The translations under genes were made by a program, and so were the position numbers. A stretch of DNA of 64,000 nt. It comes from Rachicladosporium sp. CCFEE 5018. Its lineage: Eukaryota; Ascomycota; Dothideomycetes; Cladosporiales; Cladosporiaceae. The stretch covers positions 200,122 through 264,121 of the forward strand of contig KZ111168.1 in NCBI GenBank assembly GCA_002077045.2. Direction: 5' to 3'. The notes beneath the pieces are model-generated. The model saw nothing but the letters and a program-made list of their open reading frames with translations, searched no databases and was not told the DNA's origin. This document shows, one piece after another, positions 32,260 through 41,934 of this stretch. The stretch's first letter is position 1; each line of letters begins with the position of its first letter.

Positions 32260-33090
32260 ATGAGCACATCCATCTTCACCACCCACCGAACCCTCCGCAA
32301 CCTCCACTCCACCGTCCACCGCAACCTCTCACGTCAGCTCCGCCGTCATGAATCCACCAAACCTCCTTCCACGCCCAAACCCTCAACTCCAGCCCGGAAC
32401 CTCTCTACGGCCTCCACCAACTCAGCTCCCAAAACCTGGACAATTCCCGGCCCAGCCTGGTCCTGGATCGAACCCTTGATGCCTCCCTTCCGCGCCTACG
32501 GTCGCATGCAGCAGCGTTCCCCCTTGCTCACGCAATTCGAATCGAGCTTGACGATCTACTTCCTCGGCGACCTCTCTGCCCAAGCAGTGTTCTCCAGCGG
32601 CTTCAAGGAGGGATCATACGAGCCAGCTAGAGGACTCAGAGCACTGCTCATAGGAGGACTGAGCTCCATACCAAGCTATAAATGGTTCATGTTCTTGGGC
32701 ACGCATTTCAACTACTCCAGCCACCTCGCTTCCCTAGCCGTCAAGATCCTCATCAACCAGACCTTCTTCACGCCCATCTTCAACACCTACTTCTTCGGCA
32801 TGCAGTCGCTGCTCTCCGGCAGCACGCTACAAGAGGCGAAGGAGAGGGTTATCGAGACTGTGCCGGTGAGCTGGCGGAATAGCTGGAAGGTTTGGCCGGC
32901 TGTGACGGCTTTTAGCTTTACGTTTGTGCCGCCGCAGTATCGAAATGTCTTCGCAGGGGGGATTGCGGTGGGGTGGCAGACGTATTTGAGTTGGTTGAAT
33001 AAGAATGCTGAGGGGAAGGGATTGAAGACGGTGGAGGTGAAGGGGGCGGGGAAGGGGAGGGTGACGGTCAAGACGGGGCAGAAGACGTGA
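32260..33090 (+). CDS. Mpv17/PMP22 family membrane protein
   Basis: Single exon, 276 aa. Residues 1-~75 are basic and Ser/Thr-rich without acidic residues early on (STSIFTTHRTLRNLHSTVHR), which suits a mitochondrial targeting sequence. The family core follows: YGRMQQRSPLLTQFESSLTI, YFLGDLSAQ, RGLRALLIGG, YKWFMFLG, ILINQTFFTPIF and the signature WRNSWKVWPAVTAFSFTFVP with PQYRNVF and GWQTYLSWLN. Four hydrophobic segments are expected. Relatives include yeast Sym1 (mitochondrial inner membrane) and peroxisomal PMP22; the targeting-like N terminus favours mitochondria. The transported substrate, if any, is unknown. Confidence 0.9.
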   Translation: MSTSIFTTHRTLRNLHSTVHRNLSRQLRRHESTKPPSTPKPSTPARNLSTASTNSAPKTWTIPGPAWSWIEPLMPPFRAYGRMQQRSPLLTQFESSLTIYFLGDLSAQAVFSSGFKEGSYEPARGLRALLIGGLSSIPSYKWFMFLGTHFNYSSHLASLAVKILINQTFFTPIFNTYFFGMQSLLSGSTLQEAKERVIETVPVSWRNSWKVWPAVTAFSFTFVPPQYRNVFAGGIAVGWQTYLSWLNKNAEGKGLKTVEVKGAGKGRVTVKTGQKT

Positions 33091-33929
33091 GATGATGGTT
33101 GAGAGGCAGTGAAGGGTATGGCAGAAGGTTGGCTCCTTCCAGACGCAGCTTGCATCGAAGTTTGTGCGGCCGCGCTGTCGCAAAACACAGCCATGCTGCT
33201 CATCTGAAGCACGAAGCTTCGATTGATCATTCGATCACGACCAGCCGCCAATGGCATGTCATGGCTGTGACTCCGAAGGGTATTGGCTTAGGCTGAAGCA
33301 CCCAGTGGAGCGTGCAGAGAAGTCGTAGGATTCAATCTTGCGGCACATAGGCGGAAAGAAAACGAACTCCGCACGGACGCAGTGTCTGCGTCTCGACCGA
33401 TCGGCGAGGCGCAAGGGGACACTACGCACCTCATCGAGACGAGAGTACTCGCGTCACGCGTGTCATGCACCTGGTCTTCGGATGCCATCCTAAGGACAGG
33501 GAGCCAGCAGAGGCGAGTAGATGACCATCGTCACCATATTGCAAGCTTGCACGAAGCTGAGATGTGAAGAGAAATGCTCGAGCCGGTGGACGAGCATGGT
33601 AGGAGCAGCGTGGGAGCAATGACAATGGTAGCCGAGCCACGAAGATAGATGTCAATGTATCTTGATGGTCTGTAGAAAGGAACCAGAGGCGCCAGTGAAG
33701 AGATCACGGAGCATTGTCAACGCTCCAGCTCCGCAGGCGAGGTCTGCAAGATGAACTGCATAAATGTTCAAAACTTCCATATGTAAAATCCGCAACCCTC
33801 GTTGTCCACCTTCCTCAGTGGACTTGATGCTAAATTGACTTCACGTGACATCGTACCTCACACGCGATACAATGACCTCATTTTTCCCTCTGCACATCGA
33901 CATCGCCTTCTTCATTTCGGCATGGCACT
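33091..33929. other. Intergenic region, no gene seen
   Basis: About 840 bases between the Mpv17-family stop and the EXO5 start. Only short overlapping frames without recognisable features. The right end should hold the EXO5 promoter. Confidence 0.45.
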
Positions 33930-35621
33930 ATGGCGGTCCTCGAGTCGCCTGTCGACTACCCCAGCCTTCCCATAGTCGCCCCGGAAAGTGACTATGGCTC
34001 CGACGTCGACGACGCCGCCGTTGCCGCGCTCCTGTCTGGCGCCGAGCCGAACCCTGTCTCCGAGACGGTGCTTGTAAGCATCGAAGATCCAGTACTGCAA
34101 GATGCGCCCTCCACAGTACGGCGGAGTGTGCGCTTCCAGCGGACTCGACTTGATGAGGTGGTGGAAGATTGTAAGGCTGGGAAGCCGATGTATGGTCTCA
34201 AGCGCGAAGCCTCAATTGAGATCGAATACGACGAGCGCAATCGGGTCGCTTTCTCGCGTTAGTCTTACTTCCCTGCGGGAATGTATGATAAGCTGACAGT
34301 GACTGACTCCCAGCGTCTTACAGCGACGCGGTTAGCTGATCCAGAAGCGTCTGCGGCCAAAGAAGGCGAAGATGCAGCGCCAGAACAGCCTGGCGATGAC
34401 CCGCGATCTCCCTTGGCCCGTTTTCGAACGACGCCGAAGAAGCCTCTGTCGGTCACAGACTTCGTGTCGCCAGCCTGGTGCGAGCAGCAATATTGGTACT
34501 CCCTCTCCCGATACGGACGCGTGAAGAAGACGCCTGCTATGCGGAAGGGAAGCTCAGTGCACAAGGTGCTGGAAGAGCAGGTGCATCGGGAAGTACAGGT
34601 GGAGGTCAAGACGAGGGAAGATGCTTTTGGGCTGCGTATCTGGAATGTCATACAGGGACTGCGAACGCTGAGGGCTACTGGTATGACGAGGGAGCTGGAA
34701 GTTTGGGGCTTCGTGGAGGGCGAGCTGGTGAATGGGATCGTCGACGAGGTTGGAACGACTTGTCCGGATGAGGAGGCTGAGGAGAAGATGCTGAGTGTTG
34801 GCAAGACGAAAGTCAAGCCACTGGAGGCTAATCAGCAGACACTATCGAGCTTCCTGGCCTCTTCGCAGAATGGAGCAACACCTGGAGGCGATTCCTCATG
34901 GCTTGGTACGCTTCATCCTCCACCGAAGACCTTCTACGTCACGGATGTAAAGACTCGTCAGTCCACTGCTTTGCCGGGCACAGGCAGTCCATCAAAACCC
35001 GTCCACATCCAGCTCATGCTCTATCATCGTCTGCTGACAGCCCTCTCCCGCAACGAAGTGCTAGCCGTGAACGTCTTCGCCCGCTATCGACTGAATTCCG
35101 AGGCGATGTTCAGCGATACTTTCATTGCCGAGATCAGCCAGCTGGACTTCAATATGCCTGACAACGTCTCCTCAGCGGACGAGGGCGAGGCACTGTTTGA
35201 GAGCAGTCAAGACTCTATGTCTGAGCTGCTGGCGCACAACTCCCTTACCTCGCTGTGGGAATTCATGATCGAGGAATTCGTTCGCACTATACCTTACCCT
35301 TCCGCCCAATCACATCCTGCAGCCATCTCTCCCCTTCTGGCTGCCGAATATCGACTCCGCTCCACCGGCGCCCTGATAGGCAAGCGCTCTTTCAAATACG
35401 AAACAGAAGTCATCGAGCCCTACCTCGAAGACGCTATGCGCTGGTGGCGAGGCGAGCGCCCCACCAGAGGGGTTGAGATCGAAGATGCGTTCAAGTGTCG
35501 GATGTGTGACTTCGCTGAAGGTTGCTCGTGGAGAAAGGGGAGGGTTGAAGAGGGGATTGAGAGGTCACGGCTGCGGAGAGAGTCGCTGGCCGAGACGGGG
35601 AGGAAAAAGAGTGAGGTGTGA
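33930..35621 (+). CDS. EXO5: Exonuclease V (Exo5/Dem1 family)
   Basis: A single-strand DNA exonuclease with a 4Fe-4S cluster; in yeast it maintains mitochondrial DNA, in other eukaryotes it also acts in the nucleus. Model: exons 33930..34257 and 34300..35621, 549 aa. The short 42-nt intron (GTTAGT...GACAG) is the only simple choice I found that keeps frame; a 56-nt alternative ending CCCAG does not. Key features: KKPLSVTDFVSPAWCEQQYW with Cys ~170, MRKGSSVHKVLEEQVHREV, VWGFVEGELVNGIVDEV with the catalytic Asp/Glu, FYVTDVKTRQS with the catalytic Asp/Lys, HIQLMLYHRLL, and the C-terminal triad CRMCDFAEGC (Cys ~509, 512, 518). With Cys 170 these make the four cluster ligands. The N-terminal ~130 residues are acidic and variable, as in relatives. 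Confidence 0.9.
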
Positions 35622-35834
35622 GAACTTACGGTACCGGGCTTTGCTCGAGGCCCAGACAGACGATCGCAACCAGAAAGACGATCGTAGTCCTCCAGCAATA
35701 AGTCATGAAGCTGGTCTTTCCCTGAGCAGTGCCTTGCACACGAAGAGGAGTCGGTTGCTCTACGCTAGATAGGCACTGCCTAGACTCACGACTCTATCCC
35801 GATATTCAATTCACATTTGTAACTTATAGCGACC

Positions 35835-36266
35835 ATGCCAGTTGCTTCGCACCAGTCAATCATCGCCAAGGTCTGGAACATCGGCGAGCTACAATCGCAG
35901 GTCAACCAGTGCGTCGCCGATCGGGAAAAGGCGATCACACTGAAAGACAAGATTACGGATTACCGCTATCCGTTCAAGTCCTCCTCGAATCTGATTCTGG
36001 TCTCTCGCGCCACAGCCGATCAATACTGCGGCGCACTCTTCTTCAAGGCACTCCTCAATCCCGAAAGCAATCTACACTTCGAGGTCACCGATCTCGAGTT
36101 CGATCGCATCTCAAGCTTCCTGTTCTCACTGCCATCTGCGACCCTCAGGGTCCTTTCAACCCAGAGCGAACAGCGCAAGCGAGGCGCAGGAGAGTCGAAG
36201 ATACAAGCCGAGCTCCTTTTCACGCAACGTTTCGTGGACAATGAGAATGTGAGACAGCTGAAGTAG
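35835..36266 (+). CDS. Hypothetical protein, short member of a local paralogue pair
   Basis: Single exon, 143 aa, from ATG 35835. I do not know the family. It has an N-terminal helix-like element IIAKVWNIGELQSQV reminiscent of degenerate F-box starts, then SSSNLILVSRATADQYCGAL and LHFEVTDLEFDRISSFLFSLP. It aligns almost without gaps to the N-terminal half of the protein at 37519-38349 (IKVWAIAELRAQI; SSGLQLVSRQISDEY; LVFMVPDLDCTEILDFF). The shared positions include the VW-x-I-x-EL-xx-Q, L-x-LVSR and DL elements. It stops where the longer copy continues for ~130 residues, so it may be a truncated duplicate. No signal peptide or membrane segment. Confidence 0.6.
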   Translation: MPVASHQSIIAKVWNIGELQSQVNQCVADREKAITLKDKITDYRYPFKSSSNLILVSRATADQYCGALFFKALLNPESNLHFEVTDLEFDRISSFLFSLPSATLRVLSTQSEQRKRGAGESKIQAELLFTQRFVDNENVRQLK

Positions 36267-36412
36267 TACATATGGTGCCTAGGGACGTGGGCGGCCACTG
36301 TCACCAGTCTCAGCAGTCTGTGGAATGACTACACCTGTACTCAGATGGGTCGCGCCGAGTCCTCCAGCAATAATGCTTCGCATTCTTGCAAGATCTGTTG
36401 TGAACGCGCAAG

Positions 36413-36658
36413 CCGTTGCCTTACCATGATCTCGAGGAAGCAGAATATGCAACTGCACATGAGCAGCGGCGAAGACATGTGCACTGGAGTGTGTACAAAG
36501 CCCTGGAGATCTTCAAAATCGAGTTGTGGAAGGTATGTTTGCCACAGAGTCGAATATAATCGTGTGGTCTCGGCGTGACTTGAGCTGACCTTACGCAGGA
36601 CGAGCAGCTGTCTGTCGAGAATATCCCAGATTCTTGGGAGGACTGGAAAGAGAAGTAG
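36413..36658 (+). CDS. Possible 3' end of a small spliced gene, unidentified
   Basis: Two blocks join in frame over a well-formed 66-nt intron (36533-36598, GTATGT, branch GCTGAC, acceptor ACGCAG). The upstream block (36413-36532) encodes HDLEEAEYATAHEQRRR and HWSVYKALEIFKIELWK; the downstream block (36599-36658) encodes DEQLSVENIPDSWEDWKEK and a TAG. The composition looks like a real hydrophilic, partly helical C terminus, and the frame does not survive without splicing. An in-frame TGA at 36401 means the block must be preceded by another intron; the only nearby acceptor-like AG is at 36411-36412 and is weak. I could not find a convincing start exon. It could be a small gene or the relic of one. 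Confidence 0.33.
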
Positions 36659-37518
36659 CCGAGCATGAGGGCAAGGCAGCCAGCAGCAAGGCTCAAAGTC
36701 TCTTGCAATGGCGTGGACACAATAGAAATGGCATTTACCACTACCACGAGTCGATCGCCCGACGCGACTACGCGCTCGAGTACAGGGCATGGGCGAGTGT
36801 GAGGCCCACATGCAGCTATGATATGGTATGGCGGTCGGTCAAGTCCATAGAGATGGCCTATTGTAGACACAGCGGATGGACGTGCCTAGGCAAGAGCAAC
36901 CGTGGCGAAGCACTCCAGTGATCAGTCGAAGCCATTATAGGTAGTGTCATAGCACAGGACACAGCGAAGGTCAAACAAAATAAGGTGGCGTCTGCTTCCG
37001 TCGGAAGTTGCAGACAGTGCCAAGTGACCGCCTAACTTACAGGTAGGCACCAGATTCTAGGAGCAGGCATGAAGCGTTCAATGTAGTAACTGCGAGCACG
37101 CGCCAAGTGACAGCTGGCAAGTAGTGAGCACAAGTAGTGAGCATCGTGAAGTTATGCGCGCGTTGCTTCACTCCTTGGCAACAAAGGTGCTTCGTGGCCT
37201 GTCACTCGATACACCGAAGTGCAATCGTCCACAGTCGTTCTACGAGTAACCTCCTCGGCAAGTCTGTCACGCTCCATGTCGGAGGCTCCTTGCCGAAGCG
37301 TTTATCCATTGCACCGCATTGCCAACCTGCTGATCGAAGTATCGTCGCGCGTTTCAGTCCAGTGCGCCTAAGTAGCTGCTCTCTCATCGTCCGAGTAGTC
37401 GTATACGGACCCTCGCGGTGCGGACAGTAATAGCACAAGGATCTCAAGAATCTTGAAAGAGCAGAAGTACAGCAAAGTCAGCACAAACCTACCTCTATCG
37501 CTCCTCGCCTCTCAAGGG
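36659..37518. other. Intergenic region, no gene seen
   Basis: About 860 bases upstream of the longer local paralogue. Frames are short and unremarkable on both strands. Confidence 0.45.
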
Positions 37519-38349
37519 ATGCAGCTTCGTCGATGTATCGCGCCGCGCCGGAAGAGGCCGTTCGCGATACCTTTGACCGCTGCCATCAAGGTCTGGGCAA
37601 TCGCAGAACTCCGCGCACAGATCATTGACTCCCTGGTTGCACTCGAGAGGCCCCGCGGCTACTTGCATCTTGTCAGGAAGCGGAGGTACGGATCTCGACC
37701 GCTCATAGCCAGTAGCGGCCTCCAGCTGGTGTCTCGCCAAATCTCCGACGAGTATCAGAAGTCCCTGTGGAAGTACTTGCGACTCCACGCCCGGGGACTT
37801 GTCTTCATGGTCCCCGATCTCGATTGTACCGAGATTCTGGATTTCTTCGGGACTATGCCGCCTGGAGTCTGGACTGCGATCAAGTCTCGTGCGAGCAAGC
37901 ACTGGACCAACGGAGGAAATGGGGGTCTTTGTTTCTCCGTTCAGCTCGAATTCTCTGGGGCCTTGAGCAAGCTAGCTGGCAAGGAGGACGAAATGGAGCT
38001 GGCGCTTGCGTCACTCCGCAGTTGGAATATATTCGAGCGCTACTACGAGCTAAACGTCTCCATGTACATTCCCAGAGGCCTGCGACAGCGGCGCTGGGAG
38101 GAGATGAGATCGATGAAGGCATTGGACCCTCGGGGCTTAGGAGCGCAGAGACTGTACGCGGGACCTCCTTTTCGGACCGGCGCTCATGCGATGGAATACA
38201 TCAAGTGCTCGCTCGATATCGTCGGCGAATTGAACCTCGTCGGCTTCGACTGGTATCAACTCACCACCTCCTCGAAAGAACAGTTCCCATGGCAGGAGTT
38301 CGGATGGTTAGCGGTCCGAGCCGTAGGCTCGAGGCAGAAGACAAGCTGA
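37519..38349 (+). CDS. Hypothetical protein, long member of a local paralogue pair
   Basis: Single exon, 276 aa from the first ATG at 37519 (MQLRRCIAPRRKRPFAI); the frame is open a further 22 codons to a TTG but has no other ATG. A basic N terminus is followed by IKVWAIAELRAQIIDSL, an F-box-like helical start, then LIASSGLQLVSRQISDEYQK and GLVFMVPDLDCTEILDFFG. The C-terminal half (SVQLEFSGALSKL, YIPRGLRQRRW, YIKCSLDIVGELNLVGFDWY) has no partner in the 143-aa paralogue at 35835. Proteins of this layout are common as expanded, poorly characterised families in Dothideomycetes; the F-box assignment is tentative because the motif is degenerate. No signal peptide. Confidence 0.65.
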   Translation: MQLRRCIAPRRKRPFAIPLTAAIKVWAIAELRAQIIDSLVALERPRGYLHLVRKRRYGSRPLIASSGLQLVSRQISDEYQKSLWKYLRLHARGLVFMVPDLDCTEILDFFGTMPPGVWTAIKSRASKHWTNGGNGGLCFSVQLEFSGALSKLAGKEDEMELALASLRSWNIFERYYELNVSMYIPRGLRQRRWEEMRSMKALDPRGLGAQRLYAGPPFRTGAHAMEYIKCSLDIVGELNLVGFDWYQLTTSSKEQFPWQEFGWLAVRAVGSRQKTS

Positions 38350-38865
38350 AGACAGACCGAGAACCATGCCCAGAAGATTCGGCGGAAGATCGCACGCCTC
38401 AGTGGAGGGCTTGAGAAAGACTAAAGGACGCTGAAGCGTACAGAGAAGGGAGTGAAGTCGGCAAGACGCTTTAGGCAACTCCGCAGTCGTCCCGTTCGCT
38501 TTGGCTTCGTCCAACTGTCTCGCTGAGCCCTCTGCATGTTGCATCGGTCATTCTTGTCAACCTCTTGGTATTGCTTGAGTGACGCTACAGCTAGCTTCGT
38601 AACGAGACATCATTGGTACCGAGGGAACAATGTGGTTGCCTGCGCGGCTGAGTGCAGGTTGTCCAATGGCTGAACAGCAAGCGAAGCACAGCAAGGTACA
38701 GTGTGGCTGTGAAGGCCAGCTGTGCGAGCTCTCCAGCTCGTTTCGGAACGCAGGTAGATTATCGCAAAGGATACACTAATATCTCGTTTGCACTCATTCC
38801 ACCTTTCTCCAGTCCCATTCCTGACTCACGGTCTTACACTGAAGACAGCTCTCTACATCGACACT
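38350..38865. other. Intergenic region, no gene seen
   Basis: About 515 bases between the long paralogue and the CVNH gene; presumably 3' UTR and promoter. No coding or RNA signal recognised. Confidence 0.45.
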
Positions 38866-40008
38866 ATGACACGCTACCCGCATCAAGGTCAGCCGCAAGG
38901 CGACTACGGCTACGAGCAGGGAGCTAGCTCAGACTACTACGGCCAACAAGGTCCGCCTCAAGGTGGCCAGTACGGCCAGCCGAGCTACCAGTCGCCGCCG
39001 CCGGGATATCAACAGCCTCACTATGGCAGCGAGCACGGTGGCCCTCAGTCATACCAAGGTCAAAACGATCAGCCGTACCAGCAGTACCCACCAAGCGGCC
39101 CTCCACCGCAGCACGGCTATGGAGGTGATCAGTACCAGCAAGGTCCGCCACCGCAACAGTACGGCGGATATCCTCCGTCAGGGTACCCACCACAGCAACA
39201 CAATCAAAGCTACGGCGGCTACCCTCCACAAGGCGGGCCCGAAGTCGAAGCCTTCAAGTCTCAATTCGATCAGCCTCATGCATCAGCATACGGTCAGCCG
39301 CCTGCACCCTACGGCCAGCCACCCGCACCATACGGGCAAGCACCTTACGGACAACCCGCTCCCTACGGCGCACCAGGTCAAGAACAAGACCGCGGCCTCA
39401 TGGGCGCTCTCGCCGGCGGCGCAGCAGGCGGCTTCGCAGGCCATCAAGTCAACCACGGTTTCCTTGGCACGATCGGCGGGGCTGTAGCGGGGAGCATGCT
39501 GGAGGATAAGGTCAAGGACAAGAAGAAGAAGGACAAGTACAAGGAGGGCAAACAGTACAAGGAAGGGAAGAAGCACAAGAAGCCTCGCTCGCGTCGCGGG
39601 TCTTCTAGCTCGAGTTCGAGCTCGTCGTCTTCGTCTTCGGACTCCGGTAAGCACAGCGGCGTTGTGATGCTGGGCAACTATTCAGCAAGCTCACGACATG
39701 TCAGATTAGAGCACGATGAGCGGGTCCTGGTGGCTGTGTGCGCGGATGCGAATGGCCATCATCGCGACGGTGAGATTGATCTGAACGATTGCTTGACTAA
39801 CACGAATGGGAGATTCTACTGGGCGAAGGGAGGGAACTTCAGGCCTTCGGCTCGGCATGTGAGGTTGGTTGACGATGGGAGGGTGCTTGAAGCTGAGCTT
39901 GGTGATGGAAGGGGTGGCTGGAATCTAGATCACATTAGGTTGGACGAGAGGATTGAGAATTGGGACGGCAGGCTGCGATTACTTGATGCTGAGGGTAGGG
40001 ACATCTGA
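38866..40008 (+). CDS. Cyanovirin-N (CVNH) domain protein with Gln/Pro/Gly-rich and glycine-zipper regions
   Basis: Single exon, 380 aa from ATG 38866 (MTRYPHQGQPQGDY). Residues 1-~165 are a low-complexity Gln/Pro/Gly/Tyr-rich region with repeats such as YGQPPAPYGQPPAPYGQ. Next is a glycine zipper (GALAGGAAGGFAGH and GTIGGAVAGSM, ~175-210), a Lys-rich stretch (KDKKKKDKYKEGKQYKEGKK), a run of Ser (~245-258), and a C-terminal CVNH domain (~262-378): LGNYSASSRHVRL, GEIDLNDCLTNTNGRFYWAKG, NFRPSARHVRLVDDG, LDERIENWDGRLRLL. CVNH domains bind mannose-type glycans; fungal members are often intracellular and of unknown role. There is no signal peptide. The glycine zipper suggests membrane insertion or self-association. 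Confidence 0.85.
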   Translation: MTRYPHQGQPQGDYGYEQGASSDYYGQQGPPQGGQYGQPSYQSPPPGYQQPHYGSEHGGPQSYQGQNDQPYQQYPPSGPPPQHGYGGDQYQQGPPPQQYGGYPPSGYPPQQHNQSYGGYPPQGGPEVEAFKSQFDQPHASAYGQPPAPYGQPPAPYGQAPYGQPAPYGAPGQEQDRGLMGALAGGAAGGFAGHQVNHGFLGTIGGAVAGSMLEDKVKDKKKKDKYKEGKQYKEGKKHKKPRSRRGSSSSSSSSSSSSSDSGKHSGVVMLGNYSASSRHVRLEHDERVLVAVCADANGHHRDGEIDLNDCLTNTNGRFYWAKGGNFRPSARHVRLVDDGRVLEAELGDGRGGWNLDHIRLDERIENWDGRLRLLDAEGRDI

Positions 40009-40249
40009 GTAGCTACAATGGCCGTTATCATGATCCGTCGTATGAGCCATTCTCGCATACAATATCTACTCTCTCGACCTGCACCAATAGACTCAGCTTA
40101 TATCCGAGCTAAATCCGTCCATGTATCCATCACGCAATAACCAATGCGAAGCTTCACATGAGCGGTAGCAACCTCACTCTGTCACCGATCTACCTCTCCC
40201 GCGCGGCGCAACTCTTTCCGTAACAGACCTCTCGCGATTTTCGCCCGTC

Positions 40250-40807
40250 ATGGTCCTCTCCTTCATCCTGATCCAAAATCGCCAGTCCGTCTCCCTCCCC
40301 AAAGCCATTCCCAAACCTATCCCTCCTAACACCCCTCACAGAGGCAAGACCCGCCTAGCCAAATGGTACAGCCCGTACAACGACGACGAGAAGATCCGCC
40401 TCAAGGGTGAGATCCACCGGCTCGTCGCGCCGCGGGACCAAAAACATCAGTCCAACTTCGTCGAGTTCCGCGGCTCCAGCAAGATCGTGTACAGGCGGTA
40501 TGCGGGACTGTTCTTCTGCGCGTGCGTGGAGGTAGGGGATAATGAGTTGGCTACGCTTGAGGGGATACACTTTTTCGTGGAGGTGTTGGATAGCTTTTTT
40601 GGGAATGTGTGTGAGTTGGACTTGGTGTTTAACTTTTATAAGGTATGTTTCACTGGCTGCGACTGCGCGGATTGAAACCGGGGAGTGAGGCTAACACGTT
40701 GACAGGTCTATGCCATACTAGACGAGGTGTTCCTCGCTGGCGAGATTCAGGAGACGAGCAAGCAGGTCGTGCTTACGAGGCTCGAGCATCTGGACAAGCT
40801 AGAATAA
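40250..40807 (+). CDS. APS2: AP-2 complex subunit sigma (clathrin adaptor small subunit)
   Basis: Small chain of the plasma-membrane clathrin adaptor, acting in endocytosis. Model: exons 40250..40284, 40342..40642, 40706..40807, 145 aa, close to the 142 aa of animal sigma-2. Intron 1 is 57 nt with an unusual GTCCGT donor, CTCCTAAC branch and CACAG acceptor; it is a multiple of three with no in-frame stop, so an unspliced reading looks coding, but removing it gives the conserved FILIQNRQGKTRLAKWYSPY. Intron 2 (63 nt, GTATGT...GACAG, branch GCTAAC) lies in NFYK|VYAILDEVFLAGEI. Other conserved elements: NFVEFRGSSKIVYRRYAGLF and NVCELDLVFNF. It ends HLDKLE. Confidence 0.94.
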
Positions 40808-41298
40808 GACTGGCTACAGCTTCATGAGTAGCCCCTTGTGACCGGATGCCCGCCCTGTGAAGTTGAGCGATCTACTATCTAGGCCATACCGCTGCCATTA
40901 TCACGCATGATCGCTCCTCTGCAGTCTAGGAGGTCTCCGGCACGAAATCTGGCCTGACTTTCCTCTCGCGTGGAGCCTGGGCTTACACTGCTTCGCATTC
41001 ACCATTCTACATCTCGTCGCTGCCGGTCTGGACGACTGTTCCTTCGAGCACACCTCGTACGACTCGATTTATCTTGCCTCAGGCACACACACTTCGGCAC
41101 GAAGCTTCGCGCTTTCCCGTGCATAAAGTTGGCATGGTCTGACATGGGTGAACTTCGCGCCGTGCATTAGTCACCCAAACAGCGGTGCACAGGTGTCTAG
41201 AACGACCACATATATTACAGCGCCAGCCACTATCGAAGAGCTTGAGAAGCACTTCTACCATATCAAGCAGCCTTCATCATCGACCCGACGAATCAGCC
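40808..41298. other. Intergenic region, no gene seen
   Basis: About 490 bases between AP-2 sigma and the DUF1993 gene. No coding or RNA signal recognised. Confidence 0.45.
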
Positions 41299-41934
41299 AT
41301 GGCTCCTCTATATGACATGAGGTAGACCTTCCCTTGCCCGCCTTGGTAAAAGCCTACGCTGACACAGTTGCAGTATGCAGGTCATGATGCACAGAACGGC
41401 ACTACAACACCACTAACACCAACTCCCACCACAGGCGTCCCGCTCCTCACGCAAGGCCTCAAGTCCCTGAAACACATCCTCCAAAAAGGCGAAGCCTACG
41501 CTATCGAACATTCGATCCCAGCAGAGCAGATACTCCAGGCCCGTCTAGCCCCAGACATGCATCCCCTACTCTTCCAAATCCGCTCCTGTTCCGACACGGC
41601 CAAGGGCGTCCTCGTCCGCCTCGCCGGCCACGAGCCCGTTGTTATGGAAGATAACGAGCAGACCTTTGCGGAGCTCTACGCCCGTATCGACAAAACTCTC
41701 GCGCTGTTCGACGATGTCAAGCCGGAGGAGTTTGAGGGTAAGGAGGGTATTGAGGTTGTGATAAAACGGAGGCTTGGTGACTTCAAGACTACGGGGTTGG
41801 GTTTGCTGCAACAATTTGCGCTGCCGAACTTCTACTTTCATGAGGGTATGGCGTATGCCTTGCTGAGGAAGGAGGGGGTGCAGATTGGGAAGCTGGACTT
41901 TTTGGCTGGTGGGAGCAGCCCGGCGGGTGCCTGA
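41299..41934 (+). CDS. DUF1993 family protein (with apparent 5-nt microexon)
   Basis: The main exon (41435-41934) encodes VPLLTQGLKSLKHILQKGEA, then DMHPLLFQIRSCSDTAKG, EDNEQTFAELYARIDKTL and PNFYFHEGMAYALLRKEGV, all typical of DUF1993, a helical-bundle family (DinB-like) of unknown function common in fungi and bacteria. The main exon has no ATG near its start. Upstream, ATG 41299 gives MAPLYDMS, the usual family start, ending at a GTAGAC donor (41322). No single acceptor joins the two in frame. Inserting a 5-nt exon TTGCA (41368-41372) between acceptor GACACAG and donor GTATGC does, giving YDMSCSVPLLTQGL, 175 aa in total. Both introns (46 and 62 nt) have CTGAC or CTAAC branches. The alternative is a 1-nt frameshift at the junction. 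Confidence 0.75.

Noticed and set aside
36341..36870. Minus-strand frames of ~150 codons
   Set aside because: They oppose the better-supported spliced plus-strand blocks and have no recognisable features.
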